A DNA stretch of 64,000 nucleotides from Haematobia irritans (Eukaryota; Arthropoda; Insecta; Diptera; Muscidae), in assembly GCF_050003625.1 (NCBI RefSeq), contig NC_134399.1, positions 147,988,473-148,052,472 of the forward strand, in the 5' to 3' direction. Position 1 is the stretch's first letter, and the number at the start of each line of letters is the position of its first letter. The position numbers were made by a program, and so were the translations under genes. The notes beneath the pieces were generated by a model that made no database searches, had not been told where the DNA came from, and was given only the letters and a program-made list of their open reading frames with translations. Positions 45,311-55,870 of this stretch are shown one piece after another.

Positions 45311-46567
45311 ACAGGTTGGCTGATAAGTCCCCGGTCTAACAAAATTTGTTTCTATTATTCAACATAGTTCCCTTCAAGAGCGATACAACGATTATAACGA
45401 CCTTCCAATTTTTTGATACCATTTTGGTAGTACTCCTTCGGTTTTGCCTCAAAATAGGCCTCAGTTTCGGCGATCACTCCTTTATTGCAGCCAATTTTTT
45501 TCCCTCCGAGCATCCTTTTGAGGTCTGAGAACAAGAAAAAGTCGTTGGGGGCCAGATCTGGAGAATACGGTGGGCAATTCGAAACCCAATTCATGAATTT
45601 GTGCCTTCGTTCTCAATGAATTGGCACGGTGCGTTGTCTTGGTAGAACAACACATTTTTCTTCTTCATACGGACCGTTTTTCCGCGATTTCGACCTTCAA
45701 ACGCTCCAATAACGCCATATAATAGTCACTGTTGATGGTTTTTCCCTTCTCAAGATAATCGATACAAATTATTCCATGCGCATCCCAAAAAACAGAGGCC
45801 ATTACTTTGCCAGCGGACTTTTGAGTATTTCCACGCTTCGGAGACGGTTCAACGGTCGCTGTCCACTCAGCCGACTGTCGATTGGATTCAGGAGTGTAGT
45901 GATGGAGCCATGTTTCATCCATTGTCACATATCGACGGAAAAACTCGATTGTATTACGAGTTAACAGCTGCAAACACCGCTCAGAATCATCAACACGTTG
46001 TTGTTTTTGGTAAAATGTGAGCTCGCGCGGCACAGAGCCGCACAGAGCTTCCGCATATCCAAATATTGATGAATGATATGCCCAACACGTTCCTTTGATA
46101 TCTTTAAAGGCTCTGCTATCTAGATCAACTTCATTTTATGGTCATTCAAGATCATTTTGTGGATTTTTTTGATGTTTTCGTCGGTAACCACCTCTTTCGG
46201 GCGTCCATTGCGTTCACCGTCCTCCGTGCTTATTTCACCTCGCTTGAATTTTGCATACCAATCAATTATTGTTGATTTCCCTGGGGCAGAGTCCGGAAAC
46301 TCATAATCAAGCCATGGTTTTACTTCCACCGTATTTTTTCCCTTCAGAAAACAGTATTTTATCAAAACATGAAATTCCTTTTTTCCATTTTTTTCAATAT
46401 AACAAAAGTTGCTTCACAAAAGACGCTCTATCTCACAAACTAATTGACTTACAGACGTCAAATTTTGACACGAATCGTTTGAAAGGTGGTACTATATAAA
46501 AATAATATGCATTTAATACTAGCGACGCCATCTATGTGTCAGACCGAGGACTTATCAGCCAACCTGT
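45311..46567 (-). mobile_element. Himar1-like mariner, full length, inside a Jockey-type LINE
   Basis: The inverted repeats start ACAGGTTGGCTGATAAGTCC at the left and ACAGGTTGGCTGATAAGTCC at the right, continuing with a single C/T difference to position 27. TA borders both ends (45309-45310 and 46568-46569), as expected for mariner. The 1257-bp length is close to that of Himar1. Coding parts on either side belong to one LINE, so the mariner is the younger insertion. Confidence 0.95.
45355..46388 (-). pseudogene. Himar1-like mariner transposase
   Basis: Nearly the whole protein is recognisable: the N-terminal DNA-binding region (IKYCFLKGKNTVEVKPWLDY), VTMDETWLHHY with the first catalytic Asp, YSPDLAPNDFF with the third (DD34D type), and the C-terminus YNRCIALEGNYVE. 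It is inactive. One A is missing from the poly-A run right after the start codon, shifting the frame. A Glu codon has become TAG at 46120-46122, after KMKLI. A further frame break lies at about 45600-45670, before WVSNCPPYSPD. Confidence 0.95.
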
Positions 46568-46790
46568 TACATGGCTGCATTTAGTTGCGTTCACAACAAT
46601 TTTCCATTTTAGAAGCCATTGTTCTAGCTCATGGGCATGCATTTGCAACTGGTCTGATGCAATGATTGGATCACGATGAGTGCTAATAAATGCAGTGTCA
46701 TCTGCGAATGTGGATGTCATAGTTAATGTTGTAGTTGGCATATCTGCAGTAAATATGATATATAGGAGAGGTCATTATGGTGACTATTAT
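46568..46790 (-). pseudogene. Jockey-type LINE reverse transcriptase, palm region (split by mariner)
   Basis: The frame shows the catalytic FADD box (46697-46708) within MTSTFADDTAFISTHRDP, then ELEQWLLKWKIVVNATKCSH. These are standard Jockey-clade motifs. Translation across the mariner insertion, leaving out the mariner and one TA, continues in frame into FTLNWNTCPVIKI-like sequence, as in other Jockey elements. Upstream parts of the LINE are missing. Confidence 0.85.
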
Positions 46791-47049
46791 TAATTGAATT
46801 AATATAACATACCCCCGTAAAAAAATTTTATGTGCAACGTGTAAATTTATGTTCTAGTCTTATAAAAAAACTTTAATTGAAAAGTTTTTTTTTTTTATTT
46901 TATTTACAAAAGTACATAAACTAAATGTTTATTTAACGTTTGCTTTGACAGAAAATACATACTTAAATTTTTAGTCATAGAAAATATTTATATGTGCAAA
47001 ACTATATTTTAGCTATATGTCAAAATAAAATTAAGATAGTTTGATTAAC

Positions 47050-48115
47050 TAATACGATATAGTATTGCCGTTGTTTATTAGAACTTGCTGTAATCGGTGA
47101 GTCATAAAACATACCAAGTTTTTCAGAGTTGTCATATCGATTTTTTCCCATTCTGCCGCAATTGCAGACTTCAGTTCTTTGGGTGTTGTATATTGCTTGG
47201 ACTTAGCAAATACCTTAGCGGATAATATGCCCCAGAGATCTTCTATAGGATTTAGATCGGGACTTAGCGCTGGCCAGTCCAGTAAAGATCACAAGACTGA
47301 AAAAAGTTTTTTTGTGAGGCGTGCAACATGGATGGGAGCATTATCTTGTTGGAAAGTCCAAACTTCACCCTATAACTCATCTGCAAAATCTACTAAATTG
47401 TTTTCCCGTTCATTTTAGTGGGGACAAAATATATTTTAGATTTTCCTCGTGCTCCAAAAGCTGCCCATACCATAAGAGATCCACCCTCGTGGGTGTGTTT
47501 ATGGCAAGTTTGACGATGGTACCGAGAATCTCACTAATATTTGTGATGGCCATCAGGACCAACCAAATTGAATTTATTTTCGTCGCTAATTGTAACCCTT
47601 TCGAACTCTTCGTCCTAAAACATGTATTTGCAGCAAAAGAAATACGCGAATTTTTATGGTGTTTTGTTAACCGCGGGTTAGGAATTTTATGTTCGTATTT
47701 TAGTTCTATATCGTGCTTGATAATTTGTTGAATTCATTGTCTAGTCACATTCAGACCCAATTCTACTTTTATTTCTCTGCAGCCCATATTTTCATTGGCA
47801 GGTCAACGGTTGGAATGCACCCACTGCGTTTAGCACAACCACAGTTTGTGGGATTTCTTAAAAAATTGCTAATTGTATTGCAGTGTCGATTTGTCGCCTA
47901 TGCAATTTCTCCATTTTTTTTTTTTTGCCTTCTAGGTCCATTCCCATAATTTTTCCGCGTTCTTCCTCTGAAAGTTCACTTCCTCGAGGCATTTTTCACT
48001 GTGTCGATTTGTCGCCTATGCAATTTCTCCATTTTTTTTTTTTGCCAGCTAGGTCCATTCCGATAATTTTTCCGCGTTCTTCCGCTGAAAGTTTACTTCC
48101 TCGAGGCATTTTTCA
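47050..48115 (-). pseudogene. Tc3/Tc1-like transposase remnant with duplicated N-terminus
   Basis: The N-terminus reads MPRGSKLSAEERGKIIGMDL. The C-terminal part (about 47062-47290) reads LDWPALSPDLNPIEDLWGIL with the DLNPIE catalytic Glu context, then TTPKELKSAIAAEWEKIDM. It ends at TAG near the sequence for NNGNTISY. Frames in between are broken by stops and shifts (for example a TGA just before LDWP), and poly-A runs replace part of the helix-turn-helix. The first 117 or so bases of the gene are present twice in tandem (47882-47999 and 48000-48116). Inverted repeats were not located. Confidence 0.78.
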
Positions 48116-48116
48116 C

Positions 48117-48470
48117 TAAAGATTGAACATTTGCACTAAATTTCTTCTGAATACATAAAAAGAACATAAATGTAACTCACTCACAATATATATGTATTAT
48201 TGCCAACGAAACTGTAATGAGCCTGTGCACTCTTCAGCGAAAAAAAATTTAAATGATGAATGCACATGATGAATTTTCTATTGAACTTCTAACTTTCCTT
48301 ACAAATTTCATATAACGGTACATCGAATTGGGGTCTAGCGACAAAATCGCTAATTTATGTATTGTAGTACATTTACTATTGAAAATTCGTCTGTAAATCT
48401 ATGACACCATTACAAAATTTCTTAATGACACATTGTGAAATTTTAGGTCCATTAACTATATAGGTCGTAA
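48117..48470. other. AT-rich flank of the Tc3-like remnant
   Basis: It probably includes the transposon's 5' untranslated part, but I could not define an inverted repeat. No other feature was seen. Confidence 0.35.
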
Positions 48471-48535
48471 GCCACCGTAATGCAATGGTTGACACGCCCG
48501 CCTTGCATACATAGATTTATAGATTCAATCGACAA
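48471..48535 (+). mobile_element. SINE head fragment (tRNA-related)
   Basis: AAGCCACCGTAATGCAATGG, TTGACACGCCCGCCTTGCAT and ATTCAATCGAC match the SINE head up to the B box. The rest of the SINE is missing. A decayed DINE-like stretch (GAGTCGGTCTAAGCATTTCC) follows at about 48604. Confidence 0.6.
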
Positions 48536-48878
48536 GGCCCTGTAGACTTTTATTGCTAAGTAACTCTGCATTTTATCTGGTACCCAATAATTTTTATATT
48601 ATACTGAGTCGGTCTAAGCATTTCCGTTCATCTGCTTGAAATCCGTTCCGTTATATCCGCGTGAAATCCGGACTACATATTTCCCTGTTGATCCGCCTGA
48701 AATAGGTGATGTCTGTATACACCCCCAAACAGCCACACAAAAATTGGCCAATACGTTTATTTCCTTGGAAATCATACATATGAAATATTGCTGTTTTTTT
48801 TTTTTTTTTTTTTTTCAACGACAAATCCGAACAGCATGACGCCCATATATGAAATTAATACGGTTGCAATGTGTTTAT

Positions 48879-49554
48879 TAGAGGTCTGCACAATTTTATT
48901 TGTAAATGCAGAGTACACGTGTACTTGCTACTTGAGTACATCTATTTGAGAGAGTCGCAAAACACTTGGTACACATTTTGATGAACACCAAAAGCCACGA
49001 ATAACTTCTTGTTGCTACTCTGATGTCTTCACTACCAACAAACACATGTTCCTCTTTCTCTCTTATTGTAGTGTACTCAGAGTGATCACGTCGAGTATGT
49101 TGCGAGAACAAAACTTCATATAGTACTCCATGTACCATGTGCAGTTTCAGAAACACAAAAACCAGTTACTCCATAATATATGTTTTCGGTTTATTATAAA
49201 AAACGGCAAACGTTAAGGCAAGTGTGTGACATGCATGCATATATGAAATATGTGACATAAATACAAAACTATGATTAATAATAATGGAAAGTTTTGCTTC
49301 GCACATAACTGAGAAATACTTGTGGTACCACGTGAAGTGAAGAGAATCCATGTAGTACTTTTTCTCAAGTACTAACATTTTTATTGTTCCTTTTTTCGGA
49401 ACACATAATGTTTCGGATAAGTACTTGGTGGTATTTGACAAGCAAGTGTTCTCTTCACTTCACTACTTGCGCTCTGAGAGAAAGAGAGTGTATGTACTAT
49501 ATGCGACAGCGAATTGCATACATGTAGTGAAAAGTTATTCGATGCAGACCTCAA
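48879..49554. mobile_element. hAT-type MITE with 8-bp target duplication
   Basis: The ends are TAGAGGTCTGCA and TGCAGACCTCAA (11 of 12 complementary). It is flanked by the direct repeat GTGTTTAT (48871-48878 and 49555-49562). The interior is rich in AGTACT/AAGTAC motifs and has an internal inverted pair, GTGAAGTGAAGAGAA (about 49332) and TTCTCTTCACTTCAC (about 49449). No transposase is encoded; the minus-strand frames at 48896-49569 are not believed. End type and duplication length fit the hAT superfamily. Confidence 0.82.
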
Positions 49555-49565
49555 GTGTTTATATA

Positions 49566-50084
49566 CCATAGAGTCAATATGGAACCAGGGTACGTATGAG
49601 TGCTACCATAGAGGGAGCTATAACGTATACGCACCGGAGAGCTTTTCAATTTCTCCCTAGAGATAGTCGTGAATAAGTGGCTTTCTACCAAAGACGACAA
49701 TACACTTTAGAAGATGGGAAATTGGCTTGCGTCATACCAAATGTTGCATTGACGGCGCTAGGTCCATATATGTTTGTATTTTTTTTTATTTGCATTTTTT
49801 TTTAATGAAATACTTAATGTTTTGAATTGAACAATGTTAATTTTTTTGAGCAATAAATTAAAAATTATATTTTCCCGTTTGTTCCAAGATATTACCAACT
49901 CCCAATTTCTTTTTATTAGCATTTTAATGTGCCGAACCAAACACGTAAATGACAAGTAGGGACTTAGCGCCGTCAATGGTTTGATGTTCTCAACAGTCAA
50001 TTTCCCATCTTCTAAAGTGTATTGTCTTTGCTTTCTACGCATAAAATAATACTAAGTGTTTATTATTGTTTTCTACTCTATGGT
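49566..50084. mobile_element. Inverted-repeat (foldback-type) element
   Basis: Arms at 49681-49765 and 49959-50039 are complementary over about 80 bases (AAAGACRACAATACACTTTAGAAGATGGGAAATTG, and GACGGCGCTARGTCC; both given here as partial motifs). Short outer ends ACCATAGAGT (left) and ACTCTATGGT (right) give probable limits. About 190 bases of A/T-rich spacer lie between the arms. The superfamily is unknown. Confidence 0.65.
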
Positions 50085-52778
50085 CCTTCATTACGTCGTA
50101 ATTATGGAGCACTTAGAAAACAGAACCCATAGAAAATGATCTTGAAATAGCCTAAACATTTTCAAAACTTTGATTATTTTCCATACACAACGTTTACCAC
50201 ATGCAAACATCTTCAGAATGTTTTAAATTTTATAAAAAAAAAAAAATCCATAATTTTTTCTCTAATAAGTTGTGCTCACACAGATTTTTTTCGATATTTA
50301 AACAAAAAAAATTATTTAAACAAAAGAAAAATTATAAGTGACATATATATTTTTAAGAATACATCCGGATACAGTTTTTAACATTTCTATCGATCACTTA
50401 ATCAGTCATCTTAGCAGTAAAGAATAAATTCCTTTATTAATTTTTTCATTTCATTTTTTCATTCTCATTTATTTGTATATTTTTATGTTTAATTAGTTGT
50501 CTTTTAACCAACAGCTAATATTTCGTTTTGAAACAAAATTTCTTAATTAACAACAGCACCTACTGTGGGGATGCAAATAGCTAAAAATTGTTTTGAAAAT
50601 ATATTCGTGAAAGCTACGAAACGAAAAATCGATATTTTATGCGAATTTCAACATGAATGATGAAAAACAAAATGACCAAATGAAACTGAAAAATACCCGC
50701 CTACATGAGAAACGTTCGCTTCGCCTCTACAAGAGAAATAATAAATATATTTATTTAAAATATATAACATATTAATCACTAATATGCATATCTTTATATA
50801 TGAAAGTAGCAAAAAAATAAAATACAACCAAAGCAAACCAATTGAATATAATAAAAATTTCATTTGCTCGGATGCTGAAAAAAACAGAAAAATAAACCAA
50901 AATATGCTGTCTATGTAAAATTAATGTTAATTTAATGGAGAAAAATATCTTACTACCAAAAAAACATATATATACAATAAGTTTTACACAATTCTTTTGT
51001 CAAAAAAATATAGTAAGGGTTTAGTACAAGCTTCTCGAGGAGATTTAATTTTAATTTCTTAGAGAATTGTGGACATATATAGCACCACCCCCGTAAATGC
51101 TTTATATGTTTTTCTTTTATTTGAAGTATTAAGTATTTATAGAGAAAAGCCTAAAAGGAGGAAGAAGGGCTTCATTCTTAACAAAGAGCCTGCACCAATT
51201 TCTAGCTGCATAATGAAAGCAAAGCAAATTATAAAACTATAAAAACAATCAATAACGATGACTATATTTTTGTTATTTTTTCCCCTCTAAATAATTTCAA
51301 CTATAATGAAAATTCTGAAATATTTATAAATATAATAATCATAATAGCTCTATTGCCGCGTATATGTATGTCTGTTTTTAATTTTTGATATTCTCCCAAA
51401 AATCAGAAGAAAAAAAATTGAACATTTCTATTGCAATGCAACACCCAAATCCTGATGAATAACAGGGATCAAATAGAATAAAACCCCCCAAAAAAAAAAC
51501 TTTTTTGGAGAGAAAAAACTAAGTATTAAGGAATTCAATTACAATTAATACAATTTACCCAAACTTTGCAATCAATCAAGAAATACCAAACAAAGCAATC
51601 TAAAAACCAACCAACCAATCAACTAGACAATCAATCAGCCAATTCATACACCAAAGCAATTGCAAATAGTATTTGCACACACTATTATTGTACTCATATT
51701 AAGCATATCTATAACTATGTATGTATGTATGTATGTTGTAATACCACTACTACTACTACTACTATTACTGCAACAATAACAGCTGGATACTACAAATACA
51801 ACGCATACGTATATAGTATGTATCAACAACTACTTGCGTATTATTATAATTGCAATTACATGCAAACGTATGTATGTATGGGCCTATTAGATATGTTGTC
51901 TAATAATCAACTATCAATCTTCCTTTACTAAATTATAACATTTTGTTTTGACTACATTATATACTTATCTATTTCTCTTTGTGCGTATGCGTGTGTGTGT
52001 GTGTGTCTTCTGTAAATGTATGTGGTGATTGAAATTTGCATACATACATATACAAAAATCAAAATTAAAAAAATATATATCAACTCTAAACTTACATACA
52101 TATTATCATAATCAACTATCATACATATTTATATATTTCTATATAACTATTCATACTATCTATCTAATCTATCTACTTAACAAATCTATCAAAGCAGTGG
52201 AATTCTAGTACTCGTATTTGTGCACGTAAATTGCAGTATATCGTACAGCAACAAGCAATACAAAATTAAATATTATTTTAATGGATATTATTTCAGTTGT
52301 TTTGTTTTGTTTTGTATTTTTTTTTTCTTTTTTGAGTAAATTTGATGTATCCTATTGTTTTCCTCAAAACTGTCTGGAATTTTGTTCTTGTTGGTTTTTA
52401 TTTTTTGATTTTTGTTTTTCGTATTTGTAGCTACAATACAAAATTACTACTATATCAATAATCAGCATTTTTGTTGTACATTTAATCAGATCGTATATGA
52501 TGATACATTAACTATTTGTCGTATTGTCATTATACTGTGTTTTCTAATATAATAACAATGCAAAAAATCAATTTTGTGTGCATGTCAGCTCTGTGTACGT
52601 ACTTGTATTTGTTTTTTAACTCCTTTGAAAGTTTCATCAGTTGGATTTGTTCGAATCATATAAAAATTTGAAATTTTTGTGATACTCAATCATTGGTAAT
52701 TGTTCTAATGGTTCTTACTTTGACTAAATAATTTCGTATTCATGGACACATAGGTAGCCTTTAACACTCGTCTAATGG
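50085..52778. other. AT-rich, low-complexity sequence with microsatellites
   Basis: ATGT repeats (about 51718-51736), CTA repeats (about 51747-51765) and GT repeats (about 51990-52005) are present. A/C-rich plus-strand sequence (51440-51700) could be untranslated transcript. No coding exon is supported. Confidence 0.45.
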
Positions 52779-52977
52779 CCATTTTCATCAGCTCTGTTAG
52801 GCTTTAACTGCCAGTTCACAGAAAATTTTTTGTGTACATATCTTCTATCTGGTTCACTTTAATTAAAAAATTAAAAAATCAACTGTCATGTTGCTAACTC
52901 GCGTATGGAATATATAGGCAAAGTGACAGATATGTACGGTTGAAATTTTTTTTTAGTTAATGGAGCTTTATGAAAAT
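52779..52977 (-). mobile_element. MITE-like element with CCATTTTCAT ends, copy 3
   Basis: The left end is CCATTTTCATCAGCTCTGTT, then AGGCTTTAACTGCCAGTT. The right end contains AATGGAGCTTTATGAAAATA. Order and orientation are the reverse of the copies at 36971 and 40555. The interior is more diverged. Confidence 0.55.
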
Positions 52978-53023
52978 ACGTGTTCAATATGAGTAGAATT
53001 TTTCATACTGCATATTAAGTTGC

Positions 53024-53132
53024 ACTGAAAAAAACCAAACCATTTCCAAAGGTTTTATCTTTATTTAAAATAATTTGGTATTGATTTCCAGGCAAAGAAA
53101 GATGTTACAGTAACGATACAGGAATTATAGTA
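53024..53132. mobile_element. Fragment of the CACTGAAAAAA-ended element family
   Basis: GCACTGAAAAAAACCAAACC is followed by TTTGGTATTGATTTCCAGGC. This is the same end and subterminal motif as the element at 12527. The DD37E fragment starts right after it. Confidence 0.45.
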
Positions 53133-53863
53133 AAGGGTGATACGGTCACAATTTGGTCAAGGGAAAACGCGTGTAAATCGGTGAAATCGTTTATTTAAAA
53201 AATCAAAGTAAATTTCTTTTTCAAGTTCAATTAGTATAAAATTCAGGAAAAATATTCAGTTAAGCTTTCGCTTTTCCAAATCCGAATTACCGGGCCTCAC
53301 GCTTGACGCCTGCCATCAGATTTTGTACAGCCACCTTGTCCACCTTCTTCGCCGCAGAAAGCCAGTTTGCCTTGAACTGCTGCTCGTCTTTAGCAGTTTT
53401 TTTGGTCTTCTTTAGGTTCCGCTTGACAATAGCCCAGTATTTCTCAATTGGGCGGAGCTCTGGCGTGTTGGGAGGGTTCTTGTCCTTGGGAACCACCTGC
53501 ACGTTGTTGGCGGCGTGCCACTCCATGGCCTTTTTACCGCAATGGCAAAATGCCAAATCCGGCCAAAACAGTACGGAACAACCGTGTTTCTTCAGGAAAG
53601 GCAGCAGACGTTTATTCAAACACTCCTTCACGTAAATTTCTTGGTTGACAGTCTCGGAAGCTATGAAAATGCTGCTTTTCAAACCACAGGTACAGATGGC
53701 TTGCCAAACCAGATATTTCTTTGCGAACTTTGACAGTTTTATGTGCTTGAAAATATCTGCTACCTTTCCCCTTCCTTTTACCGTATAAAACTCCTGTCCC
53801 GAAAGCTGCTTATAGTCGGCTTTGACGTAGGCTTCGTCGTCCATTACCACGCAGTCAAACTTC
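53133..53863 (-). pseudogene. Tc1-like DD37E transposon and transposase, copy B, 5'-truncated
   Basis: One inverted repeat (AAGGGTGATACGGTCACAAT) is present after TA at 53131-53132; the other end is gone. The frame at 53287-53850 is uninterrupted from VMDDEAYVKADYK (first Asp) through FWPDLAFCHCGKK (second Asp) and RPIEKYWAIVKR (Glu). That gives 37 residues between second Asp and Glu, counted directly. It ends VKREAR plus a stop replacing the Q of QFGFG (TAA for CAA). The helix-turn-helix half is missing because the sequence switches to LINE at 53864. Confidence 0.9.
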
Positions 53864-55640
53864 GCAATAATAGTTTTTGCAAATACGCCTATCAGGCAGC
53901 GACCCGGATATCAGGATATCAGGAGTGATATCTGACGTCTTGATAACACTAGCATATCTAGTGTGCGGTTCAAGATTAAATGGGGCCATATTTGCTTGGT
54001 GTCGTTACAACCCTTGCAATTCTCCCATCGAACATTTGCCATCATGACGGCCTTCTCACGCAGAAGAGCTTGTAGGTTGCCAGAGACATACCAACAGATT
54101 CTAGTTCCCCTGGAATATGTAAGGTAGTTTCTAGCCTTGCTAACTCATTTGCTTCGCAGTACCCCGTTGTGTTCCTATGGCCAGGCACCCATATTAGGTG
54201 AATATTGTTTTGCTCAGCCATCTCGTTGAAAGATTTGCGGCAGTTGATGGCAGTTTTGAGTTAAGGAATACATAGTCCAAGGATTTTATTGCAGGTTGAC
54301 TGTCTGAGCATATATTAATGCCAAAATTTTTTGGAACATTACTTCTCTGCCAATTCGCCACCTCTCTTATTGCTAATATTTCAGCCTGAAAAACACTACA
54401 GTGATTAGGTAATCTTTTCCTTATTCGAAGTGTAGAAATGTATATATCTTTTATTCCCCAGGGTCTGTGTACACCACGCCTCACTTTTGGGAATTAGAGT
54501 TTCAAACTTTTTGTCGAAAAGTGGTTTCGCAAGAGTGTAATCCACTACGTTAGGCACATCTGGCATTATTTTGAGGACCCAGCTGTGACCGTACATTTTT
54601 TCCGACCACAGCGATAGCTCGCGCAACCGCACAGTCGTTGTGGCAGCTGACTGTTTGGCCAAAATGTCTAAAGGCAATAGATGCAGCATGACATTAAGGG
54701 AATCTGTTCCTGTCTTACTGAATGCGCCTGAGATACACAAGCACACCATACGCTGAACTTTATCTAAACCTGTCGGTTGCTGAAGTGTCGGCCACCAGAC
54801 TACAGCACCATATAGCATTATAGCTCTAACCACTACCGTGTATAGCCAATGCACAATTTTCGGTTTTAGTCCCCACTTTTTTCCTATTGCCTTTTTGCAC
54901 GAGCGACTAGTTTTGGCTTCGCTGGATTTACCCCAAGACCATTATCTTTCGGCCATTTCTAAGTCATACGGAGGGCTCGCTGCACAACATCTCTGATTGT
55001 AGATGGGAATTTTCCCCTGACTGCTAGAGCCACATTGTCTGCGTATGCCACCACTTTTATCCTTTCTTTTTCCAGGGAAACCAGAAGGTTGTTTATAGCA
55101 ACATTCCAAAGAAGAGGTGATAGAACTCCTCCTTGGGGAGTGCCTGTGTTCACATACCTTTGTATGTTTGCTTGTCCTAGCGTGGCCGAAATACGTCTCC
55201 TCATTAGCGGTTCGTCTAGCAGCCTAAGTATACCTGGATCAACGCTCAGAATTGCCAGTCCATTTAATATAGAGCTCGGATGGACATTATTGAATGCCCC
55301 CTCGATGTCTAGATAGTGAGCTTTCAATAAAGCAGACTAGCTCATTCAAAGCCGTCTCAGTAGACCTGCCCTTCGAGTATACATGCTGTCGTTTCGAGAG
55401 CAAACTTGAATCGACACTAGTTCTAAGACAAATGTCTATCATCCTCGCCAGAGTCTTAAGTAGGAATGAGGATAAGCTGATTGGTCGAAAATCCTTCGCA
55501 CTCGGGTGAGAGGCTTTTCCCGCTTTATGTATGAAAACGACTTTTGTTTCCCTCCACTTTTCTGGAATATATGCTAAGTTTACACATCCTTTATATATCA
55601 CTATCAACCAGGGGATAATTCTTTCAGTCACTGATTGTAA
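53864..55640 (-). pseudogene. Non-LTR retrotransposon (LOA/I-like) with reverse transcriptase and RNase H
   Basis: The minus strand reads, in order: RT fingers and palm (KDFRPISLSSFLLKTLARMI), motif A (LDIEGAFNNVHPSS), motif B (TGTPQGGVLSPLLW), motif C as YADN instead of YADD (about 55045), thumb (VVRAIMLYGAVVWWPTLQQP), and an RNase H region (FQAEILAIREVANW, CSDSQPAIKSL, WVPGHRNTTGY). RNase H downstream of RT and AFNNV/GGVLSPLLW motifs point to the LOA/I group; the clade call is tentative. Frames shift at about 55300, 54900 and 54450. The Asp to Asn change in motif C would itself disable polymerisation. The endonuclease and 5' part are missing. Confidence 0.82.
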
Positions 55641-55774
55641 ATGTTTGTGTAGAAGAAAAATATAGACTTTTTGTGATGAACACTACCTTTTATAGAATGT
55701 GAAAAAAATTGAATAAAGATTAATTTTGCATCTTCCCTCGTGTATATCTCACTATTGTGATTTTATAAATTATT
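55641..55774. other. Short spacer, no feature seen
   Basis: This is AT-rich sequence between the LINE and a DINE-like scrap. Confidence 0.4.
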
Positions 55775-55870
55775 ATATACCCAGCACCATAGGATATTCT
55801 AACGTTGTCATTTCGATTGTAACACATCGAAATATGGGTCTAAAACCCCATACATATATATTGTTCTTCC
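55775..55870 (-). mobile_element. DINE-1-like core fragment
   Basis: TATACCCAGCACCATAGGAT, CATTTCGATTGTAACACATC and GAAATATGGGTCTAAAACCC match the hairpin and core end of the family. The microsatellite and array are missing. Confidence 0.65.
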
